Positions 18,136 through 27,623 of a stretch of 64,000 nt of DNA are shown in pieces. A program made the translations under genes and the position numbers. Where the stretch lies: contig CACZZZ010000001.1 in assembly GCA_902785825.1 (NCBI GenBank), forward strand, positions 1 through 64,000, in the 5' to 3' direction. The notes below the pieces were generated by a model that worked only from the letters and a program-made list of their open reading frames with translations, ran no database searches and was not told the origin of the DNA. Origin of the DNA: an uncultured Bacteroidia bacterium. GTDB lineage: Bacteria; Bacteroidota; Bacteroidia; Bacteroidales; UBA932. Within the stretch, counting starts at the first letter, position 1. Each line of letters starts with the position of its first letter.

Positions 18136-19263
18136 ATGCGGAGATTGTTGACTTTCGCCCTTTTTTATCTGATTTCTGTCTTGGCGGTTGCCCAGATTAA
18201 TGTGTCATTGCCGCCAGCAAAGCCCCTCCGCAATCTCCCTGACACAGTAAGTATTTTGATAATGGGCGATGTCATGATGCACCGGGACCAGATATCCAAC
18301 GCTGCGAGACCAGACGGCAAATATGATTTCTCAACATATTTCGCCAATATCAAACCCATCATAGAAGACGCCGACTTGGCAATAGCCAACATGGAGTTCA
18401 CTCTGGCCGGGAAGCCATATTCAGGCTACCCTTGTTTCTCCGCCCCGGACGGGTACGAGGATTATGTCGCCTCCTGCGGGGTGGATGTTTTCCTGACAGC
18501 CAACAACCATATTCTCGATAAAGGCAAACTGGGGGTCGAGAGAACCCTTGCCCGATATTCCGAGATGGAGGCTTCAGGGAAGTTGAGGCACACCGGTGTC
18601 TCAGCTACCCCGGAGGATGACAGGATGCGATTCCCGCTCATGGTGGCTGTGAAAGGGGTCAGGGTCGCTCTCGTGAATTTTACTTATGGGACTAACATCA
18701 AGGGAGACAGCGACTTCCCGAAAGTACACCTGACGGACAAGAAAGAGATTGAGGCCGCGGTAAGTCGTGCCAAGAGGATTGGAGCGGATTTCGTGGTCGC
18801 CCTGCCTCATTGGGGGACGGAATACGTATTGACACATTCCTCCTCGCAGGAGGCTTTGGCGAACTGGCTGGTCGGGATCGGTTGCGATGCCGTTGTCGGA
18901 GCCCATCCCCATGTGGTCCAGGACTCCACCGTGGTCTCAGCCCTTGACGAAGGTGACCTTAAGAAAATGCCTGTCGTGTATTCTCTTGGAAACATCGTCT
19001 CCAACATGAGCGCCGTGAATACCCAGGTGGGCCTGATGGCCAAACTGAGGGTCGTGACGGATTATGACGGAAAGAAGACAATGCTTCCTCCAAAGCTCAT
19101 TTTCACCTGGTGCACCCGTCCCGGCACTCTGACAGACAGTTACGCGACCCTTCCCATCAGAGATTTCATCGGTAAAAGGGAACTCTGGAAGATGCCCGCT
19201 GATTACGATAACATGATCCGGTCTTACGAACGAGTAAAGGCGGCGACCGGTATAGAAGATTAA
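18136..19263 (+). CDS. CapA-family metallophosphatase-like protein
   Basis: The protein has 375 residues from the ATG at 18136. An in-frame TTG two codons earlier lies inside the -7 box and is unlikely to be the start. A signal peptide ends near AVAQ. The PGA_cap/CapA fold related to calcineurin-like phosphatases follows, with motifs IMGDVMMHRDQ, ANMEF, TANNHILDKG, PHWGTEY and GAHPHVVQ supplying the metal-site residues. CapA proteins were found in poly-gamma-glutamate capsule synthesis. A lone copy without capB/capC, as here, has an unknown envelope role. phoH begins 12 bp after the stop, so the two are probably one transcript. Confidence 0.9.
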   Translation: MRRLLTFALFYLISVLAVAQINVSLPPAKPLRNLPDTVSILIMGDVMMHRDQISNAARPDGKYDFSTYFANIKPIIEDADLAIANMEFTLAGKPYSGYPCFSAPDGYEDYVASCGVDVFLTANNHILDKGKLGVERTLARYSEMEASGKLRHTGVSATPEDDRMRFPLMVAVKGVRVALVNFTYGTNIKGDSDFPKVHLTDKKEIEAAVSRAKRIGADFVVALPHWGTEYVLTHSSSQEALANWLVGIGCDAVVGAHPHVVQDSTVVSALDEGDLKKMPVVYSLGNIVSNMSAVNTQVGLMAKLRVVTDYDGKKTMLPPKLIFTWCTRPGTLTDSYATLPIRDFIGKRELWKMPADYDNMIRSYERVKAATGIED

Positions 19264-19275
19264 TAATTAATATTG

Positions 19276-20220
19276 ATGAAGAAAACTATCACGCTTGAGG
19301 CTGTCGATCCTGTGGAGATATTCGGCGCCGGCAACAAGATCCTGGAGGAGTTTGTGTCTTATTTCCCCGGGCTTAAGGCAGTTGCCCGAGGGAATGAGAT
19401 CCATTTGGAAGGTAAGGAAGAAGACATCAATGAATTCGACCAGAAGTTCTCCGAGCTGGTCCACAGGCGTCATCACAAGATGAATCTTACCGTGTTTGAT
19501 GTCGAGGACATCTTTGACTCAGACGGCTCCCGCGACCGGCTCAGACCGACCGGAGACGCTATAATCGTCCACACTACCGACGGGAAGCCGATCAAGGCCA
19601 GGAACGAGAACCAGAAAAAGATGGTGAAGGCATATTTCGAGAATGACCTCATCTTCGCGGTCGGGCCTGCCGGAACCGGAAAAACTTATGTGGCTATCGC
19701 CTTGGCTGTCAGGGCTTTGAAGAACAGGGAGATAAAGAGGATAATCCTGACTCGGCCGGCGGTCGAGGCGGGGGAGAGGCTCGGCTTCTTGCCAGGAGAC
19801 CTGAAAGACAAGCTGGATCCGTATCTTCAGCCTTTATACGATGCTCTTGGGGACATGATTCCGCCCAAGAGACTTCAGGACTTCATGGAGGACGGCATCA
19901 TACAGATAGCTCCTTTGGCCTACATGCGAGGCCGAACCCTTGACAGGGCCTGCGTTATCCTGGATGAGGCGCAGAACACGAATGTGTCTCAGTTGAAGAT
20001 GTTCCTTACAAGGATGGGAGTCAATGCCAAGTTCATAGTCACTGGAGACGCAACCCAGGTTGACCTTCCCAGAAAGGAGGATTCCGGACTTTTGAAGGGA
20101 ATAGGCTTGTTGAAGGATATCAAGGGGATAGAGACGATATTTTTCTCCAACGAGGACATTGTGCGCCATCCTCTCGTGACCAAGATTGTCAAAGCCTTTG
20201 ACAGACATGAGACGGAGTAA
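19276..20220 (+). CDS. phoH: PhoH family ATPase
   Basis: This 314-residue cytoplasmic P-loop protein carries an N-terminal KH-like region (about 1-75) and a PhoH ATPase domain with Walker A (GPAGTGKT, near 137), Walker B (VILDEAQNT) and the sensor segment IVTGDATQVDLP. PhoH/YbeZ proteins are linked to RNA metabolism and ribosome maturation together with YbeY, which is not in this window. The ATG at 19276 is preferred over a TTG one codon earlier. It sits 12 bp after capA, and trxB follows with its own promoter. Confidence 0.93.
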   Translation: MKKTITLEAVDPVEIFGAGNKILEEFVSYFPGLKAVARGNEIHLEGKEEDINEFDQKFSELVHRRHHKMNLTVFDVEDIFDSDGSRDRLRPTGDAIIVHTTDGKPIKARNENQKKMVKAYFENDLIFAVGPAGTGKTYVAIALAVRALKNREIKRIILTRPAVEAGERLGFLPGDLKDKLDPYLQPLYDALGDMIPPKRLQDFMEDGIIQIAPLAYMRGRTLDRACVILDEAQNTNVSQLKMFLTRMGVNAKFIVTGDATQVDLPRKEDSGLLKGIGLLKDIKGIETIFFSNEDIVRHPLVTKIVKAFDRHETE

Positions 20221-20233
20221 GGAATTTTATGAT

Positions 20234-20241
20234 TATCTTTG
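20234..20241 (+). promoter_or_regulatory. trxB promoter -7 box
   Basis: TATCTTTG is a perfect TAnnTTTG match. It predicts a leader of about 19 nt before the trxB ATG. Confidence 0.65.
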
Positions 20242-20263
20242 TGGATTGTTATAATTCAGAGAA

Positions 20264-21187
20264 ATGGAAAGCATCAAGTGTCTGATAATAGGAGGTGGCC
20301 CCGCCGGTTATACCGCGGCGATCTACGCTTCCAGAGCAGGGTTGAACCCCGTACTTTATGAAGGTATGGAGCCGGGTGGCCAGCTTACCACAACAACCGT
20401 AGTTGAGAATTTCCCGGGTTTCCCGCAGGGGGTTGACGCCAATCAGCTCATGGGCGACATGAGGGCTCAAGCTGAGCGCTTCGGGGCTGATATTCGCAGA
20501 GGGACAATCACTTCCGTTGACTTTTCTCAGAGGCCTTTCCGCCTTGTGGTTGATGGAGAGACCGAGATTATCGCGGAGGCTGTGATTATCGCCACGGGAG
20601 CGGCGGCAAGGTATCTTGGTCTGCCGTCTGAGCGTAAGTTCAGGGGCATGGGTGTCAGCGCTTGCGCCACCTGTGACGGATTCTTCTACAGGAAAAAAGA
20701 CGTCGCTGTAGTGGGTGGCGGTGACACCGCTTGTGAAGAGGCTACCTATCTCGCGAATATATGCCGTAAGGTTTACATGATTGTCCGTAGGGATGTGTTC
20801 AGGGCCTCTTTGGCTATGCAAGAGAGGGTTAAGAATACTCCTAATATCGAGATCCTGTGGAACTGCAATACCCAGGAGGTCCTTGGGGATGATTCCGGCG
20901 TGACTGGTGTCCGGATCGCCAGGAATGATGGTAAGGTTTTTGATATCAATGTCGATGGGTTCTTCCTCGCCATTGGGCACCATCCCAACTCAGATGTGTT
21001 CAAGGAGTTCATAGGCACGGATGAGAACGGCTACATCATCACCGAAGGCAAGTCGTCGAAGACAAATGTCGAAGGTGTGTTCGCTGCCGGGGATGTCCAG
21101 GATCCGAGCTTCCGGCAGGCTATCACTGCCGCCGCTTCGGGATGCAAGGCTGCCCTTGAGGTTGAGAAGTTCCTGATGTCGAAATAG
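20264..21187 (+). CDS. trxB: Thioredoxin reductase (NADPH)
   Basis: This 307-residue FAD flavoenzyme reduces thioredoxin with NADPH. The FAD-binding motif GGGPAGYTAAIYASRAG is at residues 9-25. The redox-active pair is in SACATCDGFFY (about residues 134-137). The NADPH motif VVGGGDTACEEA follows, and a C-terminal FAD motif (VFAAGDVQDPSFRQAITAA) closes the protein. Length and order are those of low-molecular-weight TrxR. It heads a probable transcript trxB-bamD-rpoZ-recN; bamD starts 4 bp after its stop codon. Confidence 0.95.
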   Translation: MESIKCLIIGGGPAGYTAAIYASRAGLNPVLYEGMEPGGQLTTTTVVENFPGFPQGVDANQLMGDMRAQAERFGADIRRGTITSVDFSQRPFRLVVDGETEIIAEAVIIATGAAARYLGLPSERKFRGMGVSACATCDGFFYRKKDVAVVGGGDTACEEATYLANICRKVYMIVRRDVFRASLAMQERVKNTPNIEILWNCNTQEVLGDDSGVTGVRIARNDGKVFDINVDGFFLAIGHHPNSDVFKEFIGTDENGYIITEGKSSKTNVEGVFAAGDVQDPSFRQAITAAASGCKAALEVEKFLMSK

Positions 21188-21191
21188 GATT

Positions 21192-22091
21192 ATGCGTTAC
21201 TTGAAGACCTTTTTGAGATTTATCGCCGTCATGGGAGCGGTGCTCGCGGTTTCACACTCGTGCAAGTCGGAGTATGACACCCTGCTAAACAGCAATGACG
21301 TGGACCAGAAATACACCGCGGCTTTCGATTTCTTCAACCATGGCAAGTACAACAAGGCGGCCAGGTTGTTCGAGAGTCTGGCCATCCAGACGAACGGCAC
21401 CTCGAAAGATGACACGGTGCAGTTTTACTGGGGAATGAGCAATTATCGTTTCAAGGACTATTACACCGCCGAGACCAATTTCGCGAAGTTCCTGACGAAC
21501 TTTCCCCGCAGTCCGTTCGCGGACGAGGCGGCATTCCTGCGTATAGACTGCCTTTACAGGTCCACGATGCGTTCTGAGCTGGACCAGAAACCGACTTATA
21601 ACGCTCTGGGAGTTATTTCCCAGTATCTTGCAGAGAATCCTAACAGCACCCACCGCTCAACATGTAACAGGATGTTGAAGGAGCTTAACGACAGGCTGGA
21701 TAAGAAGGCTTACGACAACGCCAAGCTGTATTATAATATGGAAGATTACCGCGCTTCCAGAGTGGCGTTCAGGAATGTCCTCAAAGATGATTCTGAGAAC
21801 ATTTACCGTGAGGACATATTGTACTACATCGCCAAGTCATCCTACAAGTTCGCGCAACTGAGTGTCGAATCGAAGCAGAAAGAGCGTTATCTCACATTCG
21901 TGGACGACTACTACAATTTCATCGGCGAGCTTCCTGACTCGGCTTACCGTAAGGAGCTTGATGTTTTGTACAAAAGGGCTCAGAAGGCTTTAGGCCGTTA
22001 TTCCGGCTCAGAGGAGGATCTTGAGGCGAAGGAGAAGGACTTCGAGAAAGAGAGAAAAAAATTATTGAAACAATCCGAGTCCGGCGAGTAG
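21192..22091 (+). CDS. bamD: Outer membrane assembly lipoprotein BamD
   Basis: This 299-residue lipoprotein (lipobox-like VSHSC, Cys24) is built of TPR-type helical repeats (about 40-240, with motifs such as AFDFFNHGKYNKAARLFESLA and FAKFLTNFPRSPFADEA). BamD is a periplasmic subunit of the BAM complex that inserts beta-barrels; the barrel subunit BamA is at 30007. The C-terminus is a charged coiled-coil-like tail of Lys and Glu. It starts 4 bp after trxB and is followed by rpoZ, an arrangement I associate with Bacteroidales. Confidence 0.92.
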   Translation: MRYLKTFLRFIAVMGAVLAVSHSCKSEYDTLLNSNDVDQKYTAAFDFFNHGKYNKAARLFESLAIQTNGTSKDDTVQFYWGMSNYRFKDYYTAETNFAKFLTNFPRSPFADEAAFLRIDCLYRSTMRSELDQKPTYNALGVISQYLAENPNSTHRSTCNRMLKELNDRLDKKAYDNAKLYYNMEDYRASRVAFRNVLKDDSENIYREDILYYIAKSSYKFAQLSVESKQKERYLTFVDDYYNFIGELPDSAYRKELDVLYKRAQKALGRYSGSEEDLEAKEKDFEKERKKLLKQSESGE

Positions 22092-22120
22092 TAAATTATT
22101 AGGAAGATATTATCAAGACA

Positions 22121-22450
22121 ATGGATATTAAGAAGAAAACTCCTACCAACACGATCACGCGTGACGTGAAGTATCTTGCCGAACCCACCGGCAACATTTA
22201 TGAGACAGTTGTAATCCTCTCGAAGAGGGCTAACCAGATATCCCTGGCTGAGAAGAAAGAGCTTGCCAAAAAGCTCGAGGATTTCCGCACCGACAGGGAC
22301 ACTATGGACGAGGTGTTCGAGAACAGGGAGCAGATAGAGATCTCGAAATATTACGAGAAACTTCCCAAGCCGGACCTTATCGCCATTACCGAGTTCGAGG
22401 ACGGTGATCTTTATTACAGGATGGCCGGCAAAGAGGAGGGCGAGAAGTAG
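22121..22450 (+). CDS. rpoZ: RNA polymerase omega subunit, Bacteroidetes type
   Basis: This 109-residue protein resembles the diverged omega subunit of Bacteroidetes: a TITRD opening, then NIYETVVILSKRANQIS, VFENREQIEISKYYEKLPKP and a short acidic tail. The subunit helps assemble and stabilise core RNA polymerase. It lies 29 bp after bamD and 15 bp before recN, within one apparent transcript. The typical E. coli-type omega motif is not recognisable, as expected for this phylum. Confidence 0.9.
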   Translation: MDIKKKTPTNTITRDVKYLAEPTGNIYETVVILSKRANQISLAEKKELAKKLEDFRTDRDTMDEVFENREQIEISKYYEKLPKPDLIAITEFEDGDLYYRMAGKEEGEK

Positions 22451-22465
22451 CGTTGGTTTCAGCCC

Positions 22466-24106
22466 ATGCTCAAGTCCCTTCAGATTAGGAATTACGTTCT
22501 GATAGACTCTCTGGATGTCACATTTCCGGAGGGTCTCGTCATTATTACAGGACAGACCGGGGCGGGAAAGTCTATCCTCCTGGGAGCCTTGTCGTTGCTT
22601 TTGGGATCAAAAGCTGATTCATCCGTGATAGGGACCCGGGGTGACAACTGCGTCGTTGAGGCTTTGTTTGAGGTCTCGAAAAGTGACGAAGTCGTTAGGA
22701 ACCTGCTGATAGACAATGATCTGGATGATGGCTCCGGAGAAATCCTAGCGAGGAGGGTCGTGTCCGCGTCCGGGCGTTCCCGTTCTTTCATCAATGATTC
22801 TCCTGTAAATATTCAGATCCTTCAGGCTGTTTGTTCGAGGCTGGTTGACATTCATTCCCAGCATCAGACTCTTTTGTTGACAGACAAGTCTTTCCAGCTT
22901 TCGATGCTTGATCACCTTGCCGGAAACGGCGCTTTGCTGGATAAGTGTGCCTCTAGTTTCAAACGCCTTAAAGCTCTTGAGCGCGAGCGTGAGGAAGTCT
23001 CCGGGAAAGTATCACGCCTGGCGGAAGAGAGGGATTACATCCAGTCCAGATTGAAAAGACTGGAAGAAGCTGGTCTGGTAGAAGGCGAGATGGAGTCCTT
23101 GGAAGAGGAACAGTCCAAACTGGCGAACGCTGAATCTATAAAGGAGAATCTCTCTGGCGCCGAAAGTCTTTTGGACACCTCTCCTTTAAAAGAGGCGCGC
23201 AAGCTTTTCGAAAAAATAGGAGGCTACCTACCGGAGGTCGCCGCCTTGGGAGAGCGGTTGGAGTCTGCCAGGATCGAGTTGAACGATATCCTTGATGAGG
23301 TTTCCGCAATTAATTCAAGGACAGAGATTTCCGGATCCCGGCTGGAAGCGGTGGAGGAACGGATGTCTTACCTCTATGATCTCATGAAGCGGTATTCTGC
23401 CTCTTCCATCTCGGATCTTATTTCCATGAGGGATAACATGTCTGTCTCTCTCGCGGATTCGGAGGAGTTGGAGGCGCGCTTGGAGTCTCTATCCAGTGAT
23501 ATCGAGACGGAAAAGAAACTCTACACGGAGATATGTTCCAGCCTCCATGCCTCCCGCGATTCCGCGAAGACTCGTCTCGCTGAATCTGTATTGGAGTCGC
23601 TCCGCTCCTTGGAGTTGGATCGCTCCGTTTTTAATGTGGAATTGGAAGATTCGGCTCCTGGCGTGACAGGGACCGACAGTGTTCGTTTTTTGTTCTCCGC
23701 GTCAGGAAGCAATCCGACTGACGTGGCTAAATGCGCTTCCGGAGGTGAGTTGTCAAGGTTGATGCTTAGTCTCAAGGCGCTGATGGCAAGGTTTGTCAGT
23801 ATGCCCACATTGATCTTCGATGAGATCGATTCAGGAGTCTCCGGAAGTGTGGCGGACAAGATGGGCAAGATGATTTGCTCTATGGGGCGGGATATGCAGG
23901 TGTTCGCCATAACCCATCTCCCGCAAGTAGCCGCCAAAGGTGACGCCCACTACCTTGTGGAGAAGTCTTTCGAAGGTGACGGCGCTGTCACCTCGATCCG
24001 TCCGGTTGAGGGGGATGAAAGGATTATGGAGATAGCCAGGATGCTTTCCGGAAGTCATGTGACCCCCGCCGCCATCGAGAATGCCAAATCCCTTTTATCT
24101 GACTAG
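22466..24106 (+). CDS. recN: DNA repair protein RecN
   Basis: This 546-residue SMC-like ATPase acts in double-strand break repair. Walker A (TGQTGAGKSILLGALSLLLG) is at the N-terminus, and a central coiled coil (about 160-360) holds Leu- and Glu-rich heptads. The C-terminal half has the ABC signature region (CASGGELSRLMLSLK), Walker B (TLIFDEIDSGVSG) and a switch His (AITHLPQVAAKGDAHYLV). All key motifs are intact. Its 3' end overlaps the convergent LysM-protein gene by 12 bp, so both stop codons lie in one another's coding sequence. Confidence 0.95.
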   Translation: MLKSLQIRNYVLIDSLDVTFPEGLVIITGQTGAGKSILLGALSLLLGSKADSSVIGTRGDNCVVEALFEVSKSDEVVRNLLIDNDLDDGSGEILARRVVSASGRSRSFINDSPVNIQILQAVCSRLVDIHSQHQTLLLTDKSFQLSMLDHLAGNGALLDKCASSFKRLKALEREREEVSGKVSRLAEERDYIQSRLKRLEEAGLVEGEMESLEEEQSKLANAESIKENLSGAESLLDTSPLKEARKLFEKIGGYLPEVAALGERLESARIELNDILDEVSAINSRTEISGSRLEAVEERMSYLYDLMKRYSASSISDLISMRDNMSVSLADSEELEARLESLSSDIETEKKLYTEICSSLHASRDSAKTRLAESVLESLRSLELDRSVFNVELEDSAPGVTGTDSVRFLFSASGSNPTDVAKCASGGELSRLMLSLKALMARFVSMPTLIFDEIDSGVSGSVADKMGKMICSMGRDMQVFAITHLPQVAAKGDAHYLVEKSFEGDGAVTSIRPVEGDERIMEIARMLSGSHVTPAAIENAKSLLSD

Positions 24107-25807
24107 GGTTACTGAATAATCCGGATTGTAAACAACCCTTCTTACAGCATTGTTGACGTAGCTCCCGGAAGGAGTTCTGACTAATTTGAAATCTGACTGA
24201 AGTCCATTGTAGTCAACTCTGTCGAGAGCTCTTGGCCACTTCTTCCCGAATTTGTGGGACAGAGTGGAGAAATACTTCATCAGATCATATCCTGAATAAG
24301 CTGAACGGCTTGGCTCAGTGTTGTAAAGAGCCCTGTACTGAAGCAGGAAATCCTTGACTTCCTTCGAGTCATAGTCCACGGCGTAGGTGACACTCGTGTG
24401 GAGATTGACCTTATGGAGCTGTTCGACCTCGATCTGGTCGTATGTCCTTATTTTGGATGTGCTGTAAAGTACGACCTGGTTGCTCTTGCTTGAGATCATG
24501 TACAGATTCCTGAGCGCCTCGATAAGGAAAACGGTGCTTCTTTCAGTATAATCACAGGCAAGTACTATCCTGTTCACTCCGCCGGAGACCATATTCGCGC
24601 GCATTGAACCCAAAGTCGATGTGACATGCGGCAATCCCGCGGCGTTCATCTCGCGCTCAACCATATTGAGATAATCGGAGTCCGGTGTGGCCGGAGTCAC
24701 TACGATGACCCTGTCGGCATGGCCCATGTCAGACTTGATCCAATCAACCATGTCCTTTACTTGGATATGGGTCGGCGTCGGGGCCTGGATAATCTTCTGC
24801 AGAGTGTCTGTAAGAGCTTCCGCTTGCATGTCCAGCGGAGACACGATCCAAGTGGCTCCATTGTTGATGCCAGCCGCTCTCATGATGTCAGTCTTCGAGA
24901 CGGGGCCGATGGCGAAGTCGCTGGAAGCCAGCCTGTCATGAGTCACAGGCATGTTTCCTCCTCCAACATCAAAGGTGTGGATGTCCAGGTTGACACCCTC
25001 GCTGCCAAGTACCCTTGAGGCCAATAATGCCCCGCTGTAGAAATCCATGAACGAGGTCCTGTCCCCGAGTTTGCTGGCTGAGAATGGGAGGAGAATAGAG
25101 ATGTTGACATCATGCCTTCCTTCTCTTACGAATAAATCATCGAGAATACCACCCTCATTCTCATCAGGTGCCACGGTCACGTTATCGTCAACATCCTCCA
25201 CTTCATTTCTCACAACCTCAGGCACATCCTGCTCTTCCTGCTCCACAGCCACGGTTCTTCCTTCCCAGGCCGCCGGGTCGCGGGGAATCTTGAGATCTTG
25301 TTTGCGCTTGACCTTATCGGAGGTCATCCGGTTGATGTTCTTGATTGATTCCTTCGACACCTTATACTTTTTGGCTATCGCGTCGAGATCCTCGTACCAC
25401 TTCACTCTATGGATGAAGTATTCATCATCGTCATCCGGGTCAGTGTCTCCTTCGGAATCCATTTCAACCTTTTCCGGCTGCTGGACTTCCGGTTCCACAA
25501 CCTCTTTAACCTCTCCCTTGAAAGGGATAAGGAGTATCTGATCCTTCTTAAGTCCTTCAGTCTCAAGCTTCAAGGCCGGGTTGGCGTCGTATATCTCCTC
25601 CATCGTGACCCCATAAGCCTTACTGATGGAATATATCGTCTGCCTCTCCTGAACGACATGGGAGTAGAAGACCTTGCCACCGGAGCGTACTTTCTCCTTG
25701 GATATGGTCACCTTGGGCGCCACATATTCTTGCGCCAAGACAAGCGACGGGGAAAATGCCGCCAGCAAAAAGGCTGCCGCTAACGGGATGATATGCTTCG
25801 TGTTCAT
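24095..25807 (-). CDS. LysM and type-1 periplasmic-binding-fold protein
   Basis: This 570-residue exported protein has a signal peptide ending LVLAQ and two LysM-like modules. The first, about 48-96, contains HVVQERQTIYSISKAYGVTMEEI; the second, about 132-176, contains VKWYEDLDAIAKKYKVSKESI. An acidic linker (about 180-225) separates these from a C-terminal type-1 periplasmic-binding (LivJ/LpoA-like) domain from about 230. LysM modules bind peptidoglycan, so it probably sits in the periplasm on the wall. The binding domain has no assigned ligand. It overlaps the upstream glycosyltransferase gene by 4 bp and converges on recN with a 12-bp overlap. Confidence 0.88.
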   Translation of the reverse strand: MNTKHIIPLAAAFLLAAFSPSLVLAQEYVAPKVTISKEKVRSGGKVFYSHVVQERQTIYSISKAYGVTMEEIYDANPALKLETEGLKKDQILLIPFKGEVKEVVEPEVQQPEKVEMDSEGDTDPDDDDEYFIHRVKWYEDLDAIAKKYKVSKESIKNINRMTSDKVKRKQDLKIPRDPAAWEGRTVAVEQEEQDVPEVVRNEVEDVDDNVTVAPDENEGGILDDLFVREGRHDVNISILLPFSASKLGDRTSFMDFYSGALLASRVLGSEGVNLDIHTFDVGGGNMPVTHDRLASSDFAIGPVSKTDIMRAAGINNGATWIVSPLDMQAEALTDTLQKIIQAPTPTHIQVKDMVDWIKSDMGHADRVIVVTPATPDSDYLNMVEREMNAAGLPHVTSTLGSMRANMVSGGVNRIVLACDYTERSTVFLIEALRNLYMISSKSNQVVLYSTSKIRTYDQIEVEQLHKVNLHTSVTYAVDYDSKEVKDFLLQYRALYNTEPSRSAYSGYDLMKYFSTLSHKFGKKWPRALDRVDYNGLQSDFKLVRTPSGSYVNNAVRRVVYNPDYSVTLVR

Positions 25808-26937
25808 TGGTGCTTGTACAGGTTATCGGTGAAATCGAGCAGCCTCTTGGCGAAAGTCTTCCAAGACAGCCTTTCTTTCTCGACCTTTATTGAATTTACA
25901 CATAGGGTGCGGAGATTCTCGTCAGCAAAAAACCGCCGTACTTCCTCCGCAATCAGTTCTGGCTCCGGCCTGTCGGCTACCAATCCGGTGCCGCTGTCCC
26001 CGACAGACTGCCTTAAACCTCCGACATCGGTAACCACCATGGGAACTTCGAAGTGCCATGAGATGGCGCTGATGCCGCTTTGTGTGGCGGATCTATATGG
26101 CAGCACCGCAAGGTCCGCGGCGGAGAAGAAATACTTCACCTCCGAGTCTTTGATGTAGCTTGTGAAGAGTTTGATCCTGTCTTTGGCAGGGGAGGAGTTG
26201 ATGATCTCATCGTATTTGACAAACGAGCCATACGGCTCTCCGGCTACTATCAATGAATATGAATCGTCCAGTTTTCCAAACGCCTCCAGAAGAATGTCAA
26301 GGCCTTTGTATTCCCGGATAAGACCGAAGAACAGGAGGTTCTTCTTTCCGGGTTCCAACCCGAGCTTTTCCTCAGCTTCTTTCCGGGGAACCTTTTCTCC
26401 GAAATGAGCGTAAACAGGGTGGAACAAAGTGGTTTTCAGCGCCTTGGGCGCAATGGCTGCAAGATCGTCCGCCACCTCCTGGCTCAGGGTAACATGGCCT
26501 GAACAGCCCGACAGGAAATACTTGGTCAGGGGTTTGTCGAAGAATCTCGGCTCGTGAGGGATCACGTTGTGGAGGACAGAGATAACCTTGCAACTCTTTT
26601 TAAGCCTCCTTGCAATCCACCCAAGCGAAGGCGCGAACCAGGACATCCAGTAGCTGATGATAACCATGTCCGGATGCCAGTCCCGGATCGCCTTGTAGGT
26701 CTTGACGTAGGTAAAAGGATTAGCCGTATCCAACAGAGACTCGCTCTCGATGGGTACGGCGTCATCATCCTTCGTGACGTATTGCGTCTTTCCTGGAAAG
26801 AGGAAATCAGGGTATTGCCTCTTGAAATTGAAAGCTTTAACCGTGTTTTCCTTCCCCAGCTCCAAGTACAGGCTCGCGTTGAACTGGGAAATCCCTCCCC
26901 TGAAAGGGTAAAAGCACGATAGAAGCGCGATCCTCAA
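25804..26937 (-). CDS. Glycosyltransferase, GT4 family
   Basis: This 377-residue GT-B fold enzyme has an N-terminal acceptor domain opening RIALLSCFYPFRGGISQFN. Its C-terminal donor domain contains LLFFGLIREYKGLDILLEAF and the loop SATQSGISAISWHFEVPMV preceding VVTDVGGL. The second carries the nucleotide-sugar contact region, although the family Glu of the EX7E motif is not obvious. Donor and acceptor are unknown. It lies 1 bp after the Skp-like gene and overlaps the LysM gene by 4 bp, so the three form a tight envelope operon. Confidence 0.9.
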   Translation of the reverse strand: MRIALLSCFYPFRGGISQFNASLYLELGKENTVKAFNFKRQYPDFLFPGKTQYVTKDDDAVPIESESLLDTANPFTYVKTYKAIRDWHPDMVIISYWMSWFAPSLGWIARRLKKSCKVISVLHNVIPHEPRFFDKPLTKYFLSGCSGHVTLSQEVADDLAAIAPKALKTTLFHPVYAHFGEKVPRKEAEEKLGLEPGKKNLLFFGLIREYKGLDILLEAFGKLDDSYSLIVAGEPYGSFVKYDEIINSSPAKDRIKLFTSYIKDSEVKYFFSAADLAVLPYRSATQSGISAISWHFEVPMVVTDVGGLRQSVGDSGTGLVADRPEPELIAEEVRRFFADENLRTLCVNSIKVEKERLSWKTFAKRLLDFTDNLYKHQ

Positions 26938-26938
26938 A

Positions 26939-27583
26939 TTACTTGGCCTTGGGGGTTTCTTCGGTCTTGGTGCCCTTGGTCTTGACGTATTCGGCGTTCA
27001 AGCCTTCAAGGAGAGCGTCAGTGATGTCGAGGTCGGGATCTCCGCAAGCGACCGGGGTGGGAAGGACACTGCCCTGGGTGGAGATGATCATGGCATACTT
27101 GTGCTCCTCATTGAACTTGTCAATGAAGGTCTTGATAGCGTCAGCGATCTGGTTCATCATAACCTGCTGCTCCTCAGCCATTTCCTGCTCCTTCTGGGCG
27201 GCGTAGGTGTTGAAGTTGTTCTGCTGCTCCTGGAGTTTCTGTCCCCTCTGCTCAGCTACCGAACGGACGAGAAGACCTTTGTTGAGGTCGGACTGGAACT
27301 TGTTGGCGTCGCTCTGAAGCTTGTTGCCCCTGCGGTTGATCTCCTCCTGGATGCTCTGCATCTTGGTCTCCACTACGGAACGGAGGTCGTTCGCCATGTC
27401 ATACTCGTTGATGACCCTGTCGAGGTCATACCATACGATGGCGCCTTCCTTGGCGGTAGTCTCTACAGCCTCGTCAGTCGAGGCTTTCTTCTTTGAGCTG
27501 CTGTCGGAGGTCAGCTGGATAATACCGAGAGCAGCGACAGCCGCGAGGGCTATGATGCTTAGGATCAGTGGTGTTTGTTTCAT
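26939..27583 (-). CDS. OmpH/Skp-like periplasmic chaperone, anchored
   Basis: This 214-residue protein has an uncleaved-looking N-terminal hydrophobic segment (about 5-24), a Lys/Ser linker, and then the OmpH/Skp body. The body has IVWYDLDRVINEYD at the strand region, a long Gln/Asn-rich coiled coil (about 65-150), and a returning strand near YAMIISTQGSVL. Skp proteins escort unfolded outer-membrane proteins through the periplasm. This is the second Skp-like gene here (the other is at 32695, next to bamA). It heads the operon that continues into the glycosyltransferase gene. Confidence 0.88.
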   Translation of the reverse strand: MKQTPLILSIIALAAVAALGIIQLTSDSSSKKKASTDEAVETTAKEGAIVWYDLDRVINEYDMANDLRSVVETKMQSIQEEINRRGNKLQSDANKFQSDLNKGLLVRSVAEQRGQKLQEQQNNFNTYAAQKEQEMAEEQQVMMNQIADAIKTFIDKFNEEHKYAMIISTQGSVLPTPVACGDPDLDITDALLEGLNAEYVKTKGTKTEETPKAK

Positions 27584-27614
27584 CTTATTGTTACTTTAAT
27601 AATATTCCAGACTA

Positions 27615-27622
27615 CAAATTTA
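27615..27622 (-). promoter_or_regulatory. -7 box for the Skp-like/glycosyltransferase/LysM operon
   Basis: On the minus strand TAAATTTG matches TAnnTTTG. It lies just past the pdxJ stop and leaves a leader of about 28 nt before the start at 27583. Confidence 0.6.
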
Positions 27623-27623
27623 A

